Source of the DNA: Planctomycetota bacterium
GTDB taxonomy: Bacteria; Planctomycetota; Phycisphaerae; Sedimentisphaerales; SG8-4
Assembly: GCA_030607345.1 (NCBI GenBank)
Contig: JAUWKC010000058.1
Span: forward strand, 1 to 8,264
DNA: 8,264 bases
Direction of reading: 5' to 3'
Position 1 is the first letter of the stretch; each line of letters starts with the position of its first letter. The position numbers were made by a program, and so were the translations under genes. Of this stretch, positions 6,338-8,264 are shown one piece after another. The notes under the pieces are model-generated. The model had not been told where the DNA came from. It saw only the letters and a list, made by a program, of their open reading frames with translations, and did not search any database.

Positions 6338-6520
6338 ATGAAAGTGAGAATCGAAGATAGCTGTACAGCCTGCGGACTTTGTGTCGATACGTGCCCTGAA
6401 GTTTTCGAGATGGGCTCGGATACAGCCGAGGTTATTGTCGATGAGGTCCCAGCCGAGCACGAAGACGCCGTCCAGCAGGCCGCCGATGAGTGCCCGGTGG
6501 AGGCAATCATAGTCGAGTAA
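6338..6520 (+). CDS. Single-cluster [4Fe-4S] ferredoxin
   Basis: A 60-residue soluble electron carrier. The ligand pattern C9-x2-C12-x2-C15, with the fourth ligand C52 in ECPVEAI, is that of the small monocluster ferredoxins of anaerobes (Thermotoga and Desulfovibrio type, about 60 residues). C19 in the DTCP segment is the leftover position of the lost second cluster. The partner cysteine near residue 42 that forms a disulfide in several relatives is absent here (HED), so C19 is probably free. The protein is strongly acidic, as usual for ferredoxins. GGGAGG sits six bases before the ATG. No redox enzyme is adjacent, so its partner cannot be named; the flavin-reductase-like protein at 7421 lies beyond proC and is only a loose candidate. 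The stop is one base from the stop of the converging proC gene. Confidence 0.95.
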   Translation: MKVRIEDSCTACGLCVDTCPEVFEMGSDTAEVIVDEVPAEHEDAVQQAADECPVEAIIVE

Positions 6521-6521
6521 A

Positions 6522-7331
6522 TCAACCTGACAGTTCCCGGCTGCGGTCCCGTGCCCGCTCAATAGCAGCGGCGACGGTCGGACCAAACCGGCTGTCTGAA
6601 AACACCTTCAGGGCCGCCTCGGTGGTTCCGCCGGGAGAGGTAACCTTCCTGCGAAGCTCGGCGGGGGTTTCGCCTCGTTTGTCGGCATCAACGGCAAGCA
6701 GGGACGCTCCTTTGGCTGTCTGCAAGACCAGCTCCTTTGCGACGTCGCCGGCAAGGCCCACCTGTTCGGCGGCGTTTATCATCTCTTCCATCAGAAGGAA
6801 ATAGTACGCCGGGCCGCTGCCGCTTACCGCGGTAACCGTATCAATCAGACCCTCGTCTTCAACAACGACCGCCCTGCCCACCGCAGAGAAAATCCTCCTG
6901 GCTTTGTCCAGGGCCGGCTTTGCTTTTTCGTTGGCAAACAGAGCACTGGCGCCTTCGCTTATCAGGGCCGGCGTATTGGGCATAACGCGAACTATCGCGG
7001 CATCGCCCAGAAAGGCGGCGACATTGGCTGTTTTTATGCCGGCTGCTATGGATATTACAAGCGTATCCTGTTTGAACGCATCCTTGATACTCTCAAGGGC
7101 CTCGTTCATATTCTGTGGTTTGACGCTTAGAACGAGTATGTCAACTTTTGCGGCCAGTTCGGCGTTGTTCTGAGCGATACTAACACCATATTTCTCAGCC
7201 AGCAACTTCAGACGTTCGGCTTTGATATCGCTTATGAGAATATCCGCCGGTGCATAGATTTCGGCCTTGGTCAGACCGTTAATAAGGGCCTCAGCCATAT
7301 TGCCGGCGCCGACAAAGCCTATTGTGTCCAT
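6522..7331 (-). CDS. proC: Pyrroline-5-carboxylate reductase
   Basis: The 269-residue enzyme carries out the last step of proline synthesis, reducing 1-pyrroline-5-carboxylate with NAD(P)H in the cytoplasm. The N-terminal Rossmann loop is IGFVGAGNMAEAL (4-16). The middle has SVKPQ and VRVMPNTPALI, both family hallmarks. The C-terminal helical dimer domain carries the P5CR signature (VSGSGPAYYFLLMEEM) and SPGGTTEAAL. Length matches the family (about 260-280). I place the start at ATG 7331, six bases after AAGGAG; the frame stays open upstream to 7451, but those residues (MPRYIRLVFALLFS...) are not part of the enzyme and overlap the divergent gene. No strong promoter was found on this strand. 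It converges on the ferredoxin gene with one base between stops. Confidence 0.97.
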   Translation of the reverse strand: MDTIGFVGAGNMAEALINGLTKAEIYAPADILISDIKAERLKLLAEKYGVSIAQNNAELAAKVDILVLSVKPQNMNEALESIKDAFKQDTLVISIAAGIKTANVAAFLGDAAIVRVMPNTPALISEGASALFANEKAKPALDKARRIFSAVGRAVVVEDEGLIDTVTAVSGSGPAYYFLLMEEMINAAEQVGLAGDVAKELVLQTAKGASLLAVDADKRGETPAELRRKVTSPGGTTEAALKVFSDSRFGPTVAAAIERARDRSRELSG

Positions 7332-7341
7332 CAGTTTCTCC

Positions 7342-7370
7342 TTGTTACAATCCAATGAGTAACTTATAAT
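7342..7370 (+). promoter_or_regulatory. Promoter of the flavin-reductase-like gene
   Basis: TTGTTA at 7342-7347, a 17-base spacer, and a perfect TATAAT at 7365-7370. The predicted start is near 7377, 44 bases before the ATG at 7421. The -35 box lies within about 15 bases of the proC start codon, so transcription of the two divergent genes could interfere. Confidence 0.6.
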
Positions 7371-7420
7371 TTTCCTGGTTCTGTCGAAGCTTAATATACA
7401 GGCAATTACGGAGAAGAGCA

Positions 7421-7924
7421 ATGCAAAAACAAGTCGAATATAGCGAGGCAATCAAGACCAAGTATCCCGAGCAGGTGGTCATCGCCGTCGCCAGGGACAA
7501 AATCGGCAAGGCGAACCCGGTCACTCTCGGCTGGACGATGATTGTCTCCGGCAGCCCGCCTATGATGGCAATAAGCGTGGCGAGCAGGCATTATTCTATC
7601 GAGACAATCAGGCATTCGAGATGTTTTACGATTTCGTTTCCGTCTTCGGATATGGCCGATGCGGCGCTTTTCTTCGGCTCAAAATCGGGACGCGATGTCG
7701 ACAAGTTCGCCGAATTCGATTGTGCCACTGAGCCTGCCAAGGCAATCGATTCAGTTTTGCTTTGTGACGCGGCGGCCAATTTCGAATGCACGCTCGAATC
7801 CGAAACCATTGCCGGCGACCATATCATCTTTGTCGGCAAGGTCGTCGCTGCCCACACCAACACCGAGGCGAAAAAACGGCTCTACACTGTCGGCCCAGGC
7901 CACAAAATGGGCTCCGTTTCGTGA
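7421..7924 (+). CDS. Flavin reductase-like domain protein (flavoredoxin/FMN-binding split barrel)
   Basis: The product is 167 residues; ATG at 7421 follows GGAGA by six bases. It matches the flavin-reductase-like family, which binds FMN and either reduces free flavin with NAD(P)H or carries electrons (flavoredoxin). Landmarks are the early NPVTLGWTMIVSGSPPMMAISV strand pair (about residues 27-48), where the family usually has a variant of W-x-x-x-x-S-x-x-PP. Next come RHYSIETIRHSRCFTISF, the usual R-x-T/S-x-x-x-I turn, and DKFAEF. The C-terminal part has FECTLESETIAGDHIIFVGKVV, the common barrel-closing strand. Whether it is an enzyme or a carrier cannot be told. It has no signal peptide. It diverges from proC and converges on the sigma factor gene with 17 bases between stops. 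Confidence 0.88.
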   Translation: MQKQVEYSEAIKTKYPEQVVIAVARDKIGKANPVTLGWTMIVSGSPPMMAISVASRHYSIETIRHSRCFTISFPSSDMADAALFFGSKSGRDVDKFAEFDCATEPAKAIDSVLLCDAAANFECTLESETIAGDHIIFVGKVVAAHTNTEAKKRLYTVGPGHKMGSVS

Positions 7925-7941
7925 AGTGACCAGGTGTCCGG

Positions 7942-8264
7942 TTAGCCGGTCAATAGTTCGAATTGCTCGGCACTCAGGCTCTGGCGCAGTTTCTGAAGCG
8001 CGACCAGTTCTATCTGGCGGACCCTTTCCTTTGTCAGGCCAAGGTGCTCGCCAATCTGCTTCAAGGTTTTTTTCTTCTTCTTGACCGTCGAGCCGAGCAG
8101 TCCGAAATGGTTCAAAATCACATATCGCTCACGGTCGTTGAGCTCCTGCCTGATAACCTCCGTCAAGTCCTGTCGTGCTCGTTCCACCGCGATGATGTCT
8201 GCCGCGGCCTTGATTCTCAGACCACGGTGAATATCGGCAAGCGTCGCCGCCTTTGTTTTGCCCG
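7942..8264 (-). CDS. Sigma-70-family RNA polymerase sigma factor, C-terminal part only
   Basis: The C-terminal 106 codons are present; the gene continues past the right edge with no start codon that fits, so the GTG at 8187 is only internal. The visible part is region 4, which recognises the -35 box and contacts the beta flap. LNDRERYVILNHFGL is region 4.1, and TLKQIGEHLGLTKERVRQIE followed by ALQKLRQSL is the region 4.2 helix-turn-helix. It resembles group 1-3 factors (RpoD, RpoS or FliA-like) more than ECF factors. Between regions 4.1 and 4.2 lies GSTVKKKKK, a lysine run (AAG AAG AAG AAA AAA) where relatives usually have an acidic or glycine turn. The group cannot be fixed without regions 2 and 3. 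Confidence 0.93.
   Translation of the reverse strand, partial: GKTKAATLADIHRGLRIKAAADIIAVERARQDLTEVIRQELNDRERYVILNHFGLLGSTVKKKKKTLKQIGEHLGLTKERVRQIELVALQKLRQSLSAEQFELLTG

Noticed and set aside
7332..7451. Upstream extension of proC to 7451
   Set aside because: The added residues are not part of the P5CR fold, overlap the divergent gene, and ATG 7331 has an ideal AAGGAG site.

Overview
The window looks like a chromosomal housekeeping segment from a Planctomycetota bacterium, most likely class Phycisphaerae. The best clue is the secreted protein at 4454-5632. It ends in a single dockerin-like Asp/Asn loop followed by a WLxCxDPN tail, a C-terminus I associate with that class, and it also carries thrombospondin-type-3-like calcium loops. 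Base composition is moderate (about half GC by eye) and even across the window. I see no mobile element, CRISPR array, tRNA or rRNA. The lineage call is inference from protein style, not from a marker gene.

Layout, left to right. (1) 1-1014, minus: the N-terminal 338 codons of a secreted protein with a Gly/Ser/Tyr-rich centre, open at the left edge, with a near-consensus promoter and a strong ribosome binding site. (2) 1313-4160, minus: an apparent transcription unit reading SRP RNA (ffs), then dnaX, then a uroporphyrinogen-decarboxylase-superfamily protein. The ffs terminal helix ends 12 nt before the dnaX ATG. dnaX holds a nine-adenine slippery run whose alternative frames both stop almost at once, predicting a short gamma and a full tau subunit. 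(3) 4317-6158, plus: a consensus promoter, a leader of about 100 nt with inverted repeats, the secreted two-repeat protein, and an overlapping small protein with a GYPPCC motif. (4) 6233-6520, plus: a single-cluster ferredoxin with its own promoter. (5) 6522-7331, minus: proC, tail to tail with the ferredoxin with one base between the stop codons. (6) 7421-7924, plus: a flavin-reductase-like protein divergent from proC. (7) 7942-8264, minus: the C-terminal end of a sigma-70-family factor, cut by the right edge.

Functionally this mixes information processing (SRP RNA, replication clamp-loader subunit, sigma factor), redox (ferredoxin, flavin reductase), proline synthesis, and two exported planctomycete-type proteins of unknown role. 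Nothing resembles a defence island or a biosynthetic cluster. The points most worth a second look are the dnaX slippery site, the ffs-dnaX junction, the duplicated CxxC/HYMxHGSF domain, the Gly-Ser-Tyr exported protein and the GYPPCC protein. I see no convincing Rho-independent terminator anywhere in the window.
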